Part shown: positions 1-8,191 of the stretch, in pieces | Layout of the letters: every line of letters begins with the position of its first letter | Position numbering within the stretch: the stretch's first letter is position 1 | Assembly: GCA_043778625.1 (NCBI GenBank) | Contig: JAYWFU010000112.1 | Span: 1-14,742, forward strand | Length of the DNA stretch: 14,742 bases | From: JACMRI01 sp043778625 | Lineage (GTDB): Bacteria; Bacteroidota; Bacteroidia; UBA4408 | Direction of reading: 5' to 3' | The notes under the pieces: model-generated | Database searches by the model: none | Told to the model about the DNA's origin: nothing | Seen by the model: the letters and a program-made list of their open reading frames with translations, nothing else | Translations under genes and position numbers: made by a program

Positions 1-668
1 ACTTATTATTAGCGCAAGACGTCATAAAAACGAATAACGGTACCGAAATAAAAGCCAAAGTAGTGGATATGACTTATTTTACTATAATCTATAAAGCCAC
101 TGATGGTAAAGATAGTAGCTTAGTTACCTTACCAAAATCAAGCATTAGTAAAATAACATTTGCCAATGGTAAAGAGGAAACTTTTAGTTCAACATCAACC
201 TCTACTACCAAAGATACTACTGCAAAAGTAGCTTCCGCCAACACCACTGAGGACTTATATACCAGAGGTGCTACCAACACCACTACTACGCAACAACCAA
301 CAGTAAATACTACACCTAATAGTAGCAACGATTACGACCTGCTAAAAAAAGGAGAGCGTGATGCTGAGGTATATTACACCAATTATAAAGGCGGTGCTAT
401 AGGTACAGGTGCGGCGGCTTTTTGTGCTGGCCCTTGTTTAGGCTTAATACCTGCTATTGCAATAACTAATAGTACTGTTAAAGATGAAAATTTAGGTTTT
501 CCCGACCGCCAATTAATGAAAAAAGAAGCTTATAGTAAAGGGTATAGAGATGCAGCACAACGCAAAAAAGTAAAGCAAACATGGAAGGGATACGCAGTTG
601 GTAGCGGGATTTTGGTGGGTGCAACTATTGTTTTTTATGTTTTATTATTTACGCTTTCCGGAATTTAA
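1..668 (+). CDS. Exported membrane-anchored protein of unknown function, 5' end outside window
   Basis: The reading frame is open from base 3, so the gene starts upstream and the ATG at 63 is internal. The first codons read LLLAQDVIK, which looks like the end of a signal peptide (cleavage after AQ). Then comes a segment resembling the common Bacteroidota module of secreted proteins in which the gene product 'responds' as NGTEIKAKVVD...IIYK...LPKSSISKITFANGKEE. A Thr/Ser-rich linker follows (about bases 180-330). The C-terminal part has GERDAEVYYTNYKGG, a Gly/Ala-rich hydrophobic stretch (GAIGTGAAAFCAGPCLGLIPAIAI), the motif ENLGFPDRQLMKKEAYSKGY and a final membrane helix near the C-terminus. 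I recall similar C-terminal regions in uncharacterised Bacteroidota proteins. No enzymatic motif is visible. The next gene starts 43 bases downstream with no terminator between, so they may be co-transcribed. Confidence 0.85.
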   Translation, partial: LLLAQDVIKTNNGTEIKAKVVDMTYFTIIYKATDGKDSSLVTLPKSSISKITFANGKEETFSSTSTSTTKDTTAKVASANTTEDLYTRGATNTTTTQQPTVNTTPNSSNDYDLLKKGERDAEVYYTNYKGGAIGTGAAAFCAGPCLGLIPAIAITNSTVKDENLGFPDRQLMKKEAYSKGYRDAAQRKKVKQTWKGYAVGSGILVGATIVFYVLLFTLSGI

Positions 669-711
669 TTATTTAAAAATTAACTATTTATTACTTTAAA
701 AAAGAGAATAC

Positions 712-1068
712 ATGAAAAAAACAGTTTTTTTAATTGGAACATCCTTATTGTTTGCCGCCACACAATTGTTAGCACAAACTGAAACTGAAAAAAAAATAGT
801 AGTGTATTATCCATTTGATGGAGTAAAATCGGTGCAAGAAATTATAACACTCGATAATGATATTAAGCAATTAATAAACGTAACTGATTCAAAAACAGAA
901 TATAAAGCGGGTAAAACAACAGCCCAATTACAAGTGTGGGTAAGCTATCCTACTCACACCAAAGAAACCGATAACCTGTTTACTGCCGCATTATTAAAAC
1001 GTTTGTTAATTGAAAAAGGCTATACACCTGCTCAACCTCGACAAATAGATGTAACCACTACACATTAA
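712..1068 (+). CDS. Small secreted protein of unknown function
   Basis: This 118-residue protein begins with a clear signal peptide (about residues 1-22, hydrophobic core IGTSLLFAATQLLAQ, cleavage after AQ). The mature part of about 96 residues is hydrophilic and rich in Lys, Thr and Glu, with a beta-prone stretch (KKIVVYYPFDG) and a helix-prone C-terminal part (LFTAALLKRLLIEKGYTP). It has no Cys in the mature part, no lipobox, no CTD and no membrane helix, so a soluble periplasmic location is most likely. I do not recognise the family. The ATG at 712 is supported by the signal peptide beginning MKK directly after it. The upstream gene ends 43 bases before, and the next gene begins 55 bases after, with no hairpin in either gap. 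Confidence 0.75.
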   Translation: MKKTVFLIGTSLLFAATQLLAQTETEKKIVVYYPFDGVKSVQEIITLDNDIKQLINVTDSKTEYKAGKTTAQLQVWVSYPTHTKETDNLFTAALLKRLLIEKGYTPAQPRQIDVTTTH

Positions 1069-1123
1069 ATTAAATCTTCAAATTAAAAACAATCCAATTA
1101 TATAACTATTATCAATTTTTAGT

Positions 1124-4100
1124 ATGAAAAAAATAATTACACTAATATTTATAACATTATTTAAAGTAAGTTCCTTTGCTCAAGTAAATGACCAATGTAG
1201 CAGTGCCACTACACTAACAGTTAATACCACTTGTAACACTACCGCAGGCACAACTGTTGGGGCAACACCCTCCACCACAATTACAGGTTGCGCAGGCAAT
1301 GCCGACGACGATGTATGGTATAAATTTACCGCCACCAATAGTATTGCTACTATTGAAGTAGATGGTGGTGTAGGATTTGATGCCGTAGTACAACTATTAT
1401 CAGGTACGTGCGGTACATTTACCTCACTTAACTGTGAGGACGCTACTTTTTCGGGCGACAAAGAAACCATTAATGCCGTAGGATTAACCACAGGCACTGT
1501 TTATTATATTAGAATACACGATTACTATACTAATAATGGAGGTACATTTACGGTGTGTGTATCAGGACCAGCATCAACAGCTGTACCCATTAACAACGAA
1601 CCATGTAATGCAATACAACTACCTGCGGTTGGTGCGGGGTGTAACTATTTACGTTTTACAACAACAGGCGCAACAGCATCTGTTGGTGCGGGTGTACCTA
1701 CCCCTAGTACTTGTGCCGGCGGAAGCGGAGCTGCAATTGGTGGTTTTAGCGCTTCGTCGGGCGATGTATGGTTTAAGGTTATTGTACCTGCCAATGGCAA
1801 GCTATCCATTAGTGGCGAAAATGCCTATGGCCTAGCCGATGGCGTTATGGCATTATACAGTGGTACTTGCGGTGCATTAACCCAAATAGCCTGCGCTGAC
1901 GAAACTCCTTTGGGAGCAGCCACATTTCAAACTCCAATTATTAACCGTACAGGATTAACCCCAACAACTACGCTATATATTAGGTACTGGGGCTTTGGTT
2001 CAACTAAAGGTAATTTTGGCCTGTGTGTTTCGAGCCCTGATAACGATGCTTGCTCTAGCGCATTGGTATTGTGCGATTTAGATGGATATAGCGCAAGTAC
2101 TAGTTATGCTTTTACAGTAGATAGACCTTGTAATATGGCAGGTAACTGCGAAGACCCTGCAAATGGCTTTGCTACTGATCCTGGAGTTAATCATGGCGGG
2201 CCGTTTGGGCAAGCACCACCATTTGCTGGTGGAATAGGCAACCCTAATACCGTAGGTTTAAATAATAACTCATGGGTTAAGTTTATAGCCTCTGGGCCTA
2301 CTGCCACCTTAAACGTAACTATAGGAGATTGTTGGCGCCCAACCAAGAGTTTGGCTGGAGGCTGTCAAATGCAAATATTTAGTACTACTGGTGCTTGCTG
2401 CGGTTTTGCTCCAGTGTCTGATTTTATGCAAGATAAAAATTCATTTACCATACAGGCCAAAGGTTTAACAGCGGGTAATACCTATTATTTAATGGTGGAT
2501 GGCTACGCTAATGATATTTGTAATTACTCTATTACTGCCGTTTCGGGAGTTAATGTAGGTAATATTGTTGCTAGCGAAGATACTATTTGTGTAGGCGGAC
2601 AGGTTACATTAAGTGCGCCTGCTGGTGGCACAAGCTATCAATGGTCGCCAGGGTTTCAAAATACGGCAACCATAAACGTTAGTCCTAACAGCACTACTAC
2701 CTACACCGTATCGGTAGAAGGATATTGTGGTAAAAAACAAACAAGAAGTCAAACAATAACCGTAATAGACAATCCGGCACCCGTTATAGTACCACGTGCG
2801 CTCACTGGCTGTAAGGGAGGTAGCAATACTTATACGGTAACAGCCACAGCAGGCAACAGTTATAGCTGGACGGTAGCAGGAGGTACTTTTACAGGGCAAA
2901 ATACCAATAGCATAACTGTAACTTGGGGCGTAGGAGCAACAGGTAGTATTAAAATTACGCAAACAAATGCTACAGGTTGCCTAGGCAAAGATTCAGTAAT
3001 GAACATTAGTTTAACCAATGCTCCTACTGCTAACTTTAGCTATACTACCCCTGTGTGTGCAGGTTCGCCGGTATTACTAAATCCTACTATGGCAGCAGGT
3101 GCTACTACAGGTACATTTAGTTCAACATCAGGTTTGGTAATGACCCCAGGTAACGGAATTATTGGTACAACGCTATCTACCCCAGGTACTTACACTGTTA
3201 CTAACACAGTGCCTGCTAGTGGAGGCTGCCCTGCTGTAAGCGCTACAACTACTGTAACTATTAATCCTAAGCCTACATTAACGCTTACCACTCCTAATTC
3301 CACAGTATGCGCTAACGGTGCAGGCACATATTATGCTACGACTAATGCTACGACCATAAATTGGACAGTTACTGGCGGAACAATTGCAAGTGGGCAAGGT
3401 AACGATACCCTAAAAACAACTTGGGGTACCACAACACCTAGCAAGGTAGTAGTTGTGGTTACTAACTCGTTTGGTTGTAAAAGAAAAGATTCTATAACCG
3501 TAACCGTAAATCCTTTGCCTACCCAAGTAGTGCCTACAATTACGGCCAACGACACTATATGCGCAGGTATAGCCATCACAATTACGGCTACTCCACAAGT
3601 GGGCGTTACCTCAACAGTATATGACACTATAGTGGGAGGCACAGCATTAGGTACATTAAATTATACGTCGCCTATATTAACCAAAACAACTTTTTACTAC
3701 ATCGAAACCAAAAGTACAGCAGGTTGCTTAGCAGCTACTAAGCGTGATAGTATACGTATTTTTGTTAATCCTCGTCCTGCATCAGCAATACTATCATTTA
3801 TGCCTAACGATAGTATTTGTGTGGGTTTAACGGATACTATAAAATCAACCACGGTGGCAAGTGTAATTACTAACGTGTATGCTACGTTAACTAGTACAAC
3901 ATTGCTGGGCACACTTAATTATGCTACACCGCCAATACTTGCCAACACTACTTTTTATTTAGAAACCAAAGATACCCTAACAGGTTGTACTGCTAAAGAT
4001 GGTAGAGATAGCGTTACTATAATTGCAGTAGCACGCCCCGCTAAAGCTACATTTAGTTACCTGCCTAGCAGTAGTATTTGCTTACACGACAGCACCAAAC

Positions 4101-5038
4101 TAAAAGCAACCACAACTGTAGGCAACACGGTTAATTGGTATGATAATGCCTCAAGTACTATTAGCATAGGCAAAGACAGCATAAAAGTTAGCCCCGTAAC
4201 AACTCAATATTACTACCTTGAGGTTAAAAGTACCTTTGGCTGTAAAGCAAGTGAATTAAGAGATTCGGCTATTGTTAATGTATTGCCATTACCCGAATTA
4301 CCACAACTTACGCTTAAAGCAGGCGAAATATGCGAGGGAGATTCTATTGTGCTTACTGCTACCGTAAACCCAACTACAGCTACTATTTATTGGTTAAGTG
4401 GTACTACCTGGCGAGATTCAATAGCACATGGCACAACATTTACATCGCCTATTTTAACCACTAGTACCACTTATTACATGGCAAGTATTAGTAAAGATGG
4501 TTGCAAAAGCGATGGCGCATTTGCTCCAATAGCAGTAGTAGTAAAACCATTGCCCCACGTTACCATAACTAGCAACTTACCTAATAATACGGTGTACGAA
4601 GGGCAATCAATAACATTTGATGCGCAGCCTAGTACTTACGACACCTACAAATGGTATGTACAAAACATTGAACAATTTGTGGGGATTCATTTGTTTGAAA
4701 CTCAAGATATGAAAGATAACCAAATTGTAAAAGTACAAGTAATACAAAATGGGTGTAGTAATTGGAGCGATAACGACTTAAAAGTAAAAGTACTACCTAT
4801 AAGTAATGCGTTTACACCTAACGGCGACGGTAAAAATGATTTGTTTCTTAAAGGATTAAACCTAAGTATTTATAACCGTTGGGGGCAGCTATTGTACACA
4901 GGCATTGATGGCTGGGACGGAAAGTATAATGGTGCAACGGTATCGCCAGGAACGTACTATTTTATTGTTAAAATTAAAAAAATAAATGCCGATGTTACTA
5001 CCGAAAAAAGTGGCTCTGTTACAGTAGTGGTGGATTAA
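1124..5038 (+). CDS. Large secreted Ig/PKD-repeat protein with gliding-type T9SS C-terminal domain
   Basis: The protein has 1304 residues and a signal peptide (about 1-20, ending FAQ). Three N-terminal beta domains follow: two resemble bacterial pre-peptidase C-terminal-type domains (about 23-148 and 155-305, each with a DVWYKF/DVWFKV core, a 'LLSGTCG' or 'LYSGTCG' strand and a VYYIRI or LYIRYW strand). The third (about 310-475) is Cys-rich and has a 'YYLMVDGY' strand. About nine Ig/PKD-like modules of 75-90 residues occupy 478-1226, recognisable by the repeated ICxG(D)S start, TTTY(Y/T) strand, a conserved Cys and P(L/R)P linkers. The C-terminal 75 residues carry FTPNGDGKND (from 1230), YNRWGQLLY, WDGKYNG and GTYYFIVK, the gliding motility-associated (type B) CTD that directs export through T9SS. 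The role is inferred to be a surface-exposed or released adhesin. No catalytic domain is seen. The coding region is rich in Thr and Ser codons. Confidence 0.93.
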   Translation: MKKIITLIFITLFKVSSFAQVNDQCSSATTLTVNTTCNTTAGTTVGATPSTTITGCAGNADDDVWYKFTATNSIATIEVDGGVGFDAVVQLLSGTCGTFTSLNCEDATFSGDKETINAVGLTTGTVYYIRIHDYYTNNGGTFTVCVSGPASTAVPINNEPCNAIQLPAVGAGCNYLRFTTTGATASVGAGVPTPSTCAGGSGAAIGGFSASSGDVWFKVIVPANGKLSISGENAYGLADGVMALYSGTCGALTQIACADETPLGAATFQTPIINRTGLTPTTTLYIRYWGFGSTKGNFGLCVSSPDNDACSSALVLCDLDGYSASTSYAFTVDRPCNMAGNCEDPANGFATDPGVNHGGPFGQAPPFAGGIGNPNTVGLNNNSWVKFIASGPTATLNVTIGDCWRPTKSLAGGCQMQIFSTTGACCGFAPVSDFMQDKNSFTIQAKGLTAGNTYYLMVDGYANDICNYSITAVSGVNVGNIVASEDTICVGGQVTLSAPAGGTSYQWSPGFQNTATINVSPNSTTTYTVSVEGYCGKKQTRSQTITVIDNPAPVIVPRALTGCKGGSNTYTVTATAGNSYSWTVAGGTFTGQNTNSITVTWGVGATGSIKITQTNATGCLGKDSVMNISLTNAPTANFSYTTPVCAGSPVLLNPTMAAGATTGTFSSTSGLVMTPGNGIIGTTLSTPGTYTVTNTVPASGGCPAVSATTTVTINPKPTLTLTTPNSTVCANGAGTYYATTNATTINWTVTGGTIASGQGNDTLKTTWGTTTPSKVVVVVTNSFGCKRKDSITVTVNPLPTQVVPTITANDTICAGIAITITATPQVGVTSTVYDTIVGGTALGTLNYTSPILTKTTFYYIETKSTAGCLAATKRDSIRIFVNPRPASAILSFMPNDSICVGLTDTIKSTTVASVITNVYATLTSTTLLGTLNYATPPILANTTFYLETKDTLTGCTAKDGRDSVTIIAVARPAKATFSYLPSSSICLHDSTKLKATTTVGNTVNWYDNASSTISIGKDSIKVSPVTTQYYYLEVKSTFGCKASELRDSAIVNVLPLPELPQLTLKAGEICEGDSIVLTATVNPTTATIYWLSGTTWRDSIAHGTTFTSPILTTSTTYYMASISKDGCKSDGAFAPIAVVVKPLPHVTITSNLPNNTVYEGQSITFDAQPSTYDTYKWYVQNIEQFVGIHLFETQDMKDNQIVKVQVIQNGCSNWSDNDLKVKVLPISNAFTPNGDGKNDLFLKGLNLSIYNRWGQLLYTGIDGWDGKYNGATVSPGTYYFIVKIKKINADVTTEKSGSVTVVVD

Positions 5039-5063
5039 TAATAACACAACTGTTATTATTTTT
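5037..5063 (+). terminator. AT-rich intrinsic terminator overlapping the adhesin stop codon
   Basis: A perfect 10-bp inverted repeat AATAATAACA (5037-5046) / TGTTATTATT (5051-5060) with a 4-base CAAC loop is followed by three further T residues and an A/T-rich tail. It overlaps the TAA stop at 5036-5038. The stem is weak because it contains only one G-C pair, but position and T-tract fit a terminator separating the 3.9-kb gene from the next promoter at 5080. Confidence 0.5.
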
Positions 5064-5079
5064 AAATAAAAAGTGTTTT

Positions 5080-5112
5080 TTTGTAACTGGTATTGAAAAA
5101 ATATTATCTTTG
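5080..5112 (+). promoter_or_regulatory. Bacteroidota consensus promoter for the Ala-rich lipoprotein gene
   Basis: TTTG at 5080-5083 and TATCTTTG at 5105-5112, separated by 21 bases, match the Bacteroidota housekeeping promoter pattern (-33 TTTG, -7 TAnnTTTG). A start near 5118 would leave a leader of about 40 bases that is nearly free of G and very A-rich (AAAACAAAAAACAAAAA before the ATG), the type of leader used by well-translated genes in this phylum in place of a Shine-Dalgarno sequence. Confidence 0.75.
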
Positions 5113-5157
5113 CAACGCTAATTAGTAATAACAAACAATTAAAACAAAAAACAAAAA

Positions 5158-5373
5158 ATGAAAAAAGTTTATTTATCAATTTTATCTGCAACAATCGTAG
5201 GATTAGTTGCTTGTGGCGAAACTAAACACGCTGAAGTTGCTGTTGATTCAACTGCTGCAATGGCTAATGAAGCTACTGCTGTTATTGATTCTGCTGCTAC
5301 AACTGCTACTGCTGTAGTTGATTCAGCTGCTACTCATGTTGAGGCTGCTGTTGAAGCTCATGCTGCACACTAA
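5158..5373 (+). CDS. Small alanine-rich lipoprotein
   Basis: This 71-residue protein has a signal peptide and lipobox LVAC (residues 16-19), giving a mature lipidated chain of 53 residues beginning CGETK. About 40% of the mature chain is Ala. The short motif (V/I)DS(A/T)A recurs with its DS at residues 30, 44 and 55 (spacing 14 and 11), which fits two heptads and one hendecad of a continuous amphipathic or coiled-coil helix. The chain is acidic with several His near the end (H60, H68, H71). Ala codons are overwhelmingly GCT, unlike neighbouring genes that use GCC and GCA freely, which suggests strong expression. It has its own consensus promoter and terminator. A structural envelope role is possible by analogy with small helical lipoproteins, but no family is recognised. 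Confidence 0.85.
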   Translation: MKKVYLSILSATIVGLVACGETKHAEVAVDSTAAMANEATAVIDSAATTATAVVDSAATHVEAAVEAHAAH

Positions 5374-5394
5374 GTAAAATTGATTTCTTAGTTT

Positions 5395-5427
5395 AAAAGT
5401 CTCGTAGTAATACGAGACTTTTTTTTG
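5395..5427 (+). terminator. Strong intrinsic terminator after the Ala-rich lipoprotein gene
   Basis: AAGTCTCGTA (5397-5406) and TACGAGACTT (5411-5420) form a perfect 10-bp stem with a GTAA loop, followed by an uninterrupted T run to 5426. The A residues before the stem could extend it into the T run, so it might also work in the opposite direction. Confidence 0.9.
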
Positions 5428-5454
5428 TTTGGTAGAGTTTTTGTTTACTATTTG
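5424..5454 (+). promoter_or_regulatory. Possible promoter for the lipoprotein-plug operon
   Basis: TTTG at 5424-5427 and TACTATTTG at 5446-5454 resemble the TTTG / TAnnTTTG pattern at a spacing of 18 bases, but the -7 box has one extra base between TA and TTTG. It lies just past the terminator and about 50 bases before the ATG at 5503, where a promoter is needed. The match is imperfect. Confidence 0.35.
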
Positions 5455-5502
5455 CACTTCTAAATTCAAATCAATAGTTATATTTTTAAATTAAATAAAG
5501 TC

Positions 5503-6678
5503 ATGAAAAAGATAGTTTTATTATTTATTGCAAGCATTGCATTAACAAGCTGTTATACGGCTGATAAAGCTTTACGCCAAGGCAAGTACGACGATGCAAT
5601 TAACCTAGCCATTAAAAAAGTACGTAAGAACAAAGCGAATGAAAAAACAGTAAAAACATTGGAGGAAGCCTATCGTAAGGCCAATGCAGTGGATAACGAA
5701 CGCATTGTGTTTTTAAAAAAAGAAGCACGCCCAAGTAACTACGACGAAATATACGATTTGTACAACCGTATGAAAACACGCCAAGAAAAACTACGCCCCT
5801 TGCCTGCACTATTTGTACACACACCTACACAGCGCAAAGCACAATTTGACTACGTAAATTACGATGATGATTTATTAGTGAGTAAACAAAAAGCCGCAGA
5901 ACATTTTTACAGCTGTGGTAAAACTGAACTACAAACTGGTAACAGATATGCCGCACGTAGTGCCTACAACAATTTTTTGGAAACTAAAAAATACTACGCT
6001 GATTACAAAGACCTACCCGCACTAATGAACGAAGCACTTGCCAAAGGACAAACGCACGTAGTGCTTAAAGTAATGAATAAAACAAACTCAGTACTGCCAC
6101 CAGGGTTTGAAAAAGAATTACTGCAAATGGGCGTGCGCGAACTTGATTCAAAATGGATAACCTTTGATAACGAACTACAAAGCAGTATTACCTACCATTA
6201 CTACATATTACTTACGCTTAAAAACATAAACGTACTACCTGAGCAATTAAAAGAAAACCGCTATACCGAAACCAAACAAGTGGCTGACGGTTACTCGTAC
6301 GTGTTGGACAGCAAGGGCAATGTAAAAAAAGATAGCTTAGGCAACGATATTAAAACACCTAAGTACAAAACTATAAGCTGTAATGTATTGGAAACCCAAC
6401 AACACAAGGAAGCTAACATAGCAGGTTCGCTAGACTATATTGATGTGGCTACACAGCAAGTTATTAAAAGCGAGCCTATTGGTTATGTGAGTAATTTTAA
6501 TAATTTTTTTGCAGGAGCACAGGGCGATATTAACGCACTTAAACCCGAAACTAAAGCGAAGTTAAAAGGTAGTTTTATACCGTTTCCTAATAGTGAAAAT
6601 ATGGTGTTACGTGCTAATCAGGATTTGAAAAATATGGTAAAAACTATTGTGTGGAACAACAAAAACTTTTTGCAATAA
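5503..6678 (+). CDS. TPR-like lipoprotein upstream of the T9SS plug gene
   Basis: The protein has 391 residues with a lipoprotein signal peptide and lipobox LTSC (Cys17). The mature N-terminus has a helical repeat-like segment (ADKALRQGKYDDAINLAIKK, about 20-40) typical of TPR units, and a second such segment lies around 135-185 (FYSCGKTELQTGNRYAARSAYNNFLE). The C-terminal half (about 190-391) looks like mixed beta structure, with short alternating-hydrophobic strands (THVVLKVMN, YHYYILLTLKNI, KTISCNVLE). No catalytic motif is visible. It ends only 10 bases before the plug start codon, so the two are almost certainly co-transcribed, which suggests but does not prove a role at the T9SS translocon or in outer-membrane assembly. 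I do not recognise a named family. Confidence 0.85.
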   Translation: MKKIVLLFIASIALTSCYTADKALRQGKYDDAINLAIKKVRKNKANEKTVKTLEEAYRKANAVDNERIVFLKKEARPSNYDEIYDLYNRMKTRQEKLRPLPALFVHTPTQRKAQFDYVNYDDDLLVSKQKAAEHFYSCGKTELQTGNRYAARSAYNNFLETKKYYADYKDLPALMNEALAKGQTHVVLKVMNKTNSVLPPGFEKELLQMGVRELDSKWITFDNELQSSITYHYYILLTLKNINVLPEQLKENRYTETKQVADGYSYVLDSKGNVKKDSLGNDIKTPKYKTISCNVLETQQHKEANIAGSLDYIDVATQQVIKSEPIGYVSNFNNFFAGAQGDINALKPETKAKLKGSFIPFPNSENMVLRANQDLKNMVKTIVWNNKNFLQ

Positions 6679-6688
6679 ACGACCCCCT

Positions 6689-7972
6689 ATGAAAACTATT
6701 GGAGTAATTGTAGGCCTATTAATTTCGATACTAGTGCAAGCGCAAGACGACTATGTACCGCAGGAATTAAAGTACGATAACCGTGTGTATCAGTCGAGTA
6801 TTAAAACCGTGCAACTACGCCGCAAAGGTTTTGACCAAAGCGAGCCCATGATAGAGCTTGGTGGAACAGAGCAACTGTTGTTGAGTTTTGATAACCTCTC
6901 GCGCGACTTAAAAAACTACAATTATACACTTGTACACTGCGATAATACTTGGCAACCCGATAGACTTACGCCCGCTGAATACACGCAGGGTTTTGCCGAT
7001 GATATTATTAGGAACTACAAATATTCGTTTAATACTACACAAGGTTTTGTGCATTACGAGGTGGCGTTTCCTAACGAAAACATGCAACTTACAAAATCGG
7101 GCAATTATTTGCTAAAAGTGTACGAAAACTATGCGCCCGATAACCTAGTGCTTACCTACCGTTTTATAGTTATTGATAACCAAATAAGCGTGAGCGCACA
7201 GTTTACACGCTCAGGGGTGGTAAGCAAGCGTACTACGCACCAGCAAATTGATTTTAAGATAGATTATGGCAAGTTAAGTATAGCTTCGCCGTTTAGCGAT
7301 TTAAAAATAGTAGTACTAAAAAATGCTGACTGGAACGAGGCCCTGAGAGGGTTGCAACCTACGTTTTTGAACGGAAGCGAATGTACCTATAGCAATGCCA
7401 ACGACAATAGTATTGCCGCAGGAAACGATTATAGAGAGTTTGATTTTAGAAATTTTAGATACACCACCCAATACGTTAATACCATTGAGTTTGACACCAG
7501 CAGACACTACAACGTGTATTTGCAAAACGATGTGGCACGTAGCAAACGTTATTTTTACAAAGGCGATTTAAACGGAAAATACCTAATAAACTCGGTGCTT
7601 GCACGCAACCCCGAAACCGATGCTGACTATGCCTACGTACGTTTTTATTACCCTAAAACCGAACCATTTAAAGAGGGCGAACTATACGTGTATGGGCAAT
7701 TGAGTAACTATAATTATTTGCCCGAAAACAAACTTACTTACGACAAAGCTCTAGGTGCTTACTACGCCAAGCTTACCTTAAAACAAGGCTATTACAACTA
7801 CGAGTACCGCTTGGTTAATTATGGCGAAACCACAGGCAACCCAAGCATAATAGAAGGCGACTATTTTGATACCGAAAACGATTACACCATACTAGTATAT
7901 GCACAAACACAGGGTAAATACTACGACCAACTGCTGGGCTATTACCGAATGAATAGCACAAGGGGGAATTGA
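6689..7972 (+). CDS. T9SS plug protein (DUF5103-type)
   Basis: From the ATG at 6689 the product is 427 residues with a signal peptide (about 1-19, ending VQAQ) and mature start DDYVPQELKYDNRVYQ. Features of the DUF5103 / T9SS plug family are visible: SIKTVQL near the start, a 'LLLSFDNL' strand, 'NYNYTLVHCDNTWQPD', 'FNTTQGFVHYEVAFPNEN', 'SGNYLLKVY' and later 'GELYVYGQLSNY' and 'LKQGYYNYEYRL', the latter like a C-terminal beta-sandwich. In Flavobacterium johnsoniae a protein of this family closes the periplasmic side of the SprA translocon when no PorV-substrate complex is bound (known from the family). A longer frame opens at 6647, but it overlaps the upstream gene and puts 14 residues before the signal peptide, so 6689 is preferred. 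No ring or channel protein gene is nearby. Confidence 0.86.
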   Translation: MKTIGVIVGLLISILVQAQDDYVPQELKYDNRVYQSSIKTVQLRRKGFDQSEPMIELGGTEQLLLSFDNLSRDLKNYNYTLVHCDNTWQPDRLTPAEYTQGFADDIIRNYKYSFNTTQGFVHYEVAFPNENMQLTKSGNYLLKVYENYAPDNLVLTYRFIVIDNQISVSAQFTRSGVVSKRTTHQQIDFKIDYGKLSIASPFSDLKIVVLKNADWNEALRGLQPTFLNGSECTYSNANDNSIAAGNDYREFDFRNFRYTTQYVNTIEFDTSRHYNVYLQNDVARSKRYFYKGDLNGKYLINSVLARNPETDADYAYVRFYYPKTEPFKEGELYVYGQLSNYNYLPENKLTYDKALGAYYAKLTLKQGYYNYEYRLVNYGETTGNPSIIEGDYFDTENDYTILVYAQTQGKYYDQLLGYYRMNSTRGN

Positions 7973-7998
7973 TAATGGTAGGTATTGAATAAATAATT

Positions 7999-8006
7999 TA
8001 TATTTG
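7999..8006 (+). promoter_or_regulatory. TATATTTG box, possible promoter of the leader region
   Basis: TATATTTG matches the TAnnTTTG -7 element exactly and lies 27 bases after the plug stop codon. The upstream TTG candidates (7969-7971 and 7985-7987) are at 27 and 11 bases, neither a good spacing. If used, transcription would begin near 8013 and pass through the inverted-repeat region before the operon at 8333. Confidence 0.35.
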
Positions 8007-8097
8007 CCATTATAATAACTAAAGATATCCTATGAATTAAACCAACAACTAAAATTAAAAATATAGCGTAAGCTAAATAATCCTGTAATTAAGAAAA

Positions 8098-8191
8098 GTA
8101 GAAATTTCTAAAAAACACAACAGGGAAAGTTTAAGCTAACGCCCACGAATATGCGTGGGCGTTGCTTTACTTTGTTGTGTGGGTTTTCTAC
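8098..8191. repeat. 94-base imperfect inverted repeat (long hairpin)
   Basis: Arms pair in register from the outside in: GTAGAAA (8098-8104) with TTTCTAC (8185-8191); ACACAACA (8115-8122) with TGTTGTGT (8173-8180); AAAGT (8126-8130) with ACTTT (8169-8173, sharing one base with the previous arm); AAGC (8133-8136) with GCTT (8164-8167); and a perfect 10-bp core AACGCCCACG (8138-8147) with CGTGGGCGTT (8154-8163) around a 6-base AATATG loop. The core is GC-rich in an AT-rich setting. It may be the terminator of the plug operon, a structured RNA or a small non-autonomous mobile element; no target duplication is evident. Confidence 0.75.

Noticed and set aside
63..65. ATG at 63 as the start of the first gene
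   Set aside because: The frame is open to base 3 and the codons before it encode the end of a signal peptide and part of the mature protein, so the true start is left of the window.
1536..1835. 99-codon + strand frame inside the large adhesin gene
   Set aside because: It is out of frame with the adhesin, whose domains continue intact through this region; it is a shadow of the low-complexity Thr/Ala-rich coding sequence.
3500..4560. Possible DNA tandem repeat array or CRISPR in the adhesin gene
   Set aside because: The repetition is at protein module level with diverged DNA; no constant short repeat with regular spacers is present.
6647..6688. Upstream ATG at 6647 as the plug protein start
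   Set aside because: It lies inside the lipoprotein gene and would put 14 polar residues before a clear signal peptide that begins at 6689.
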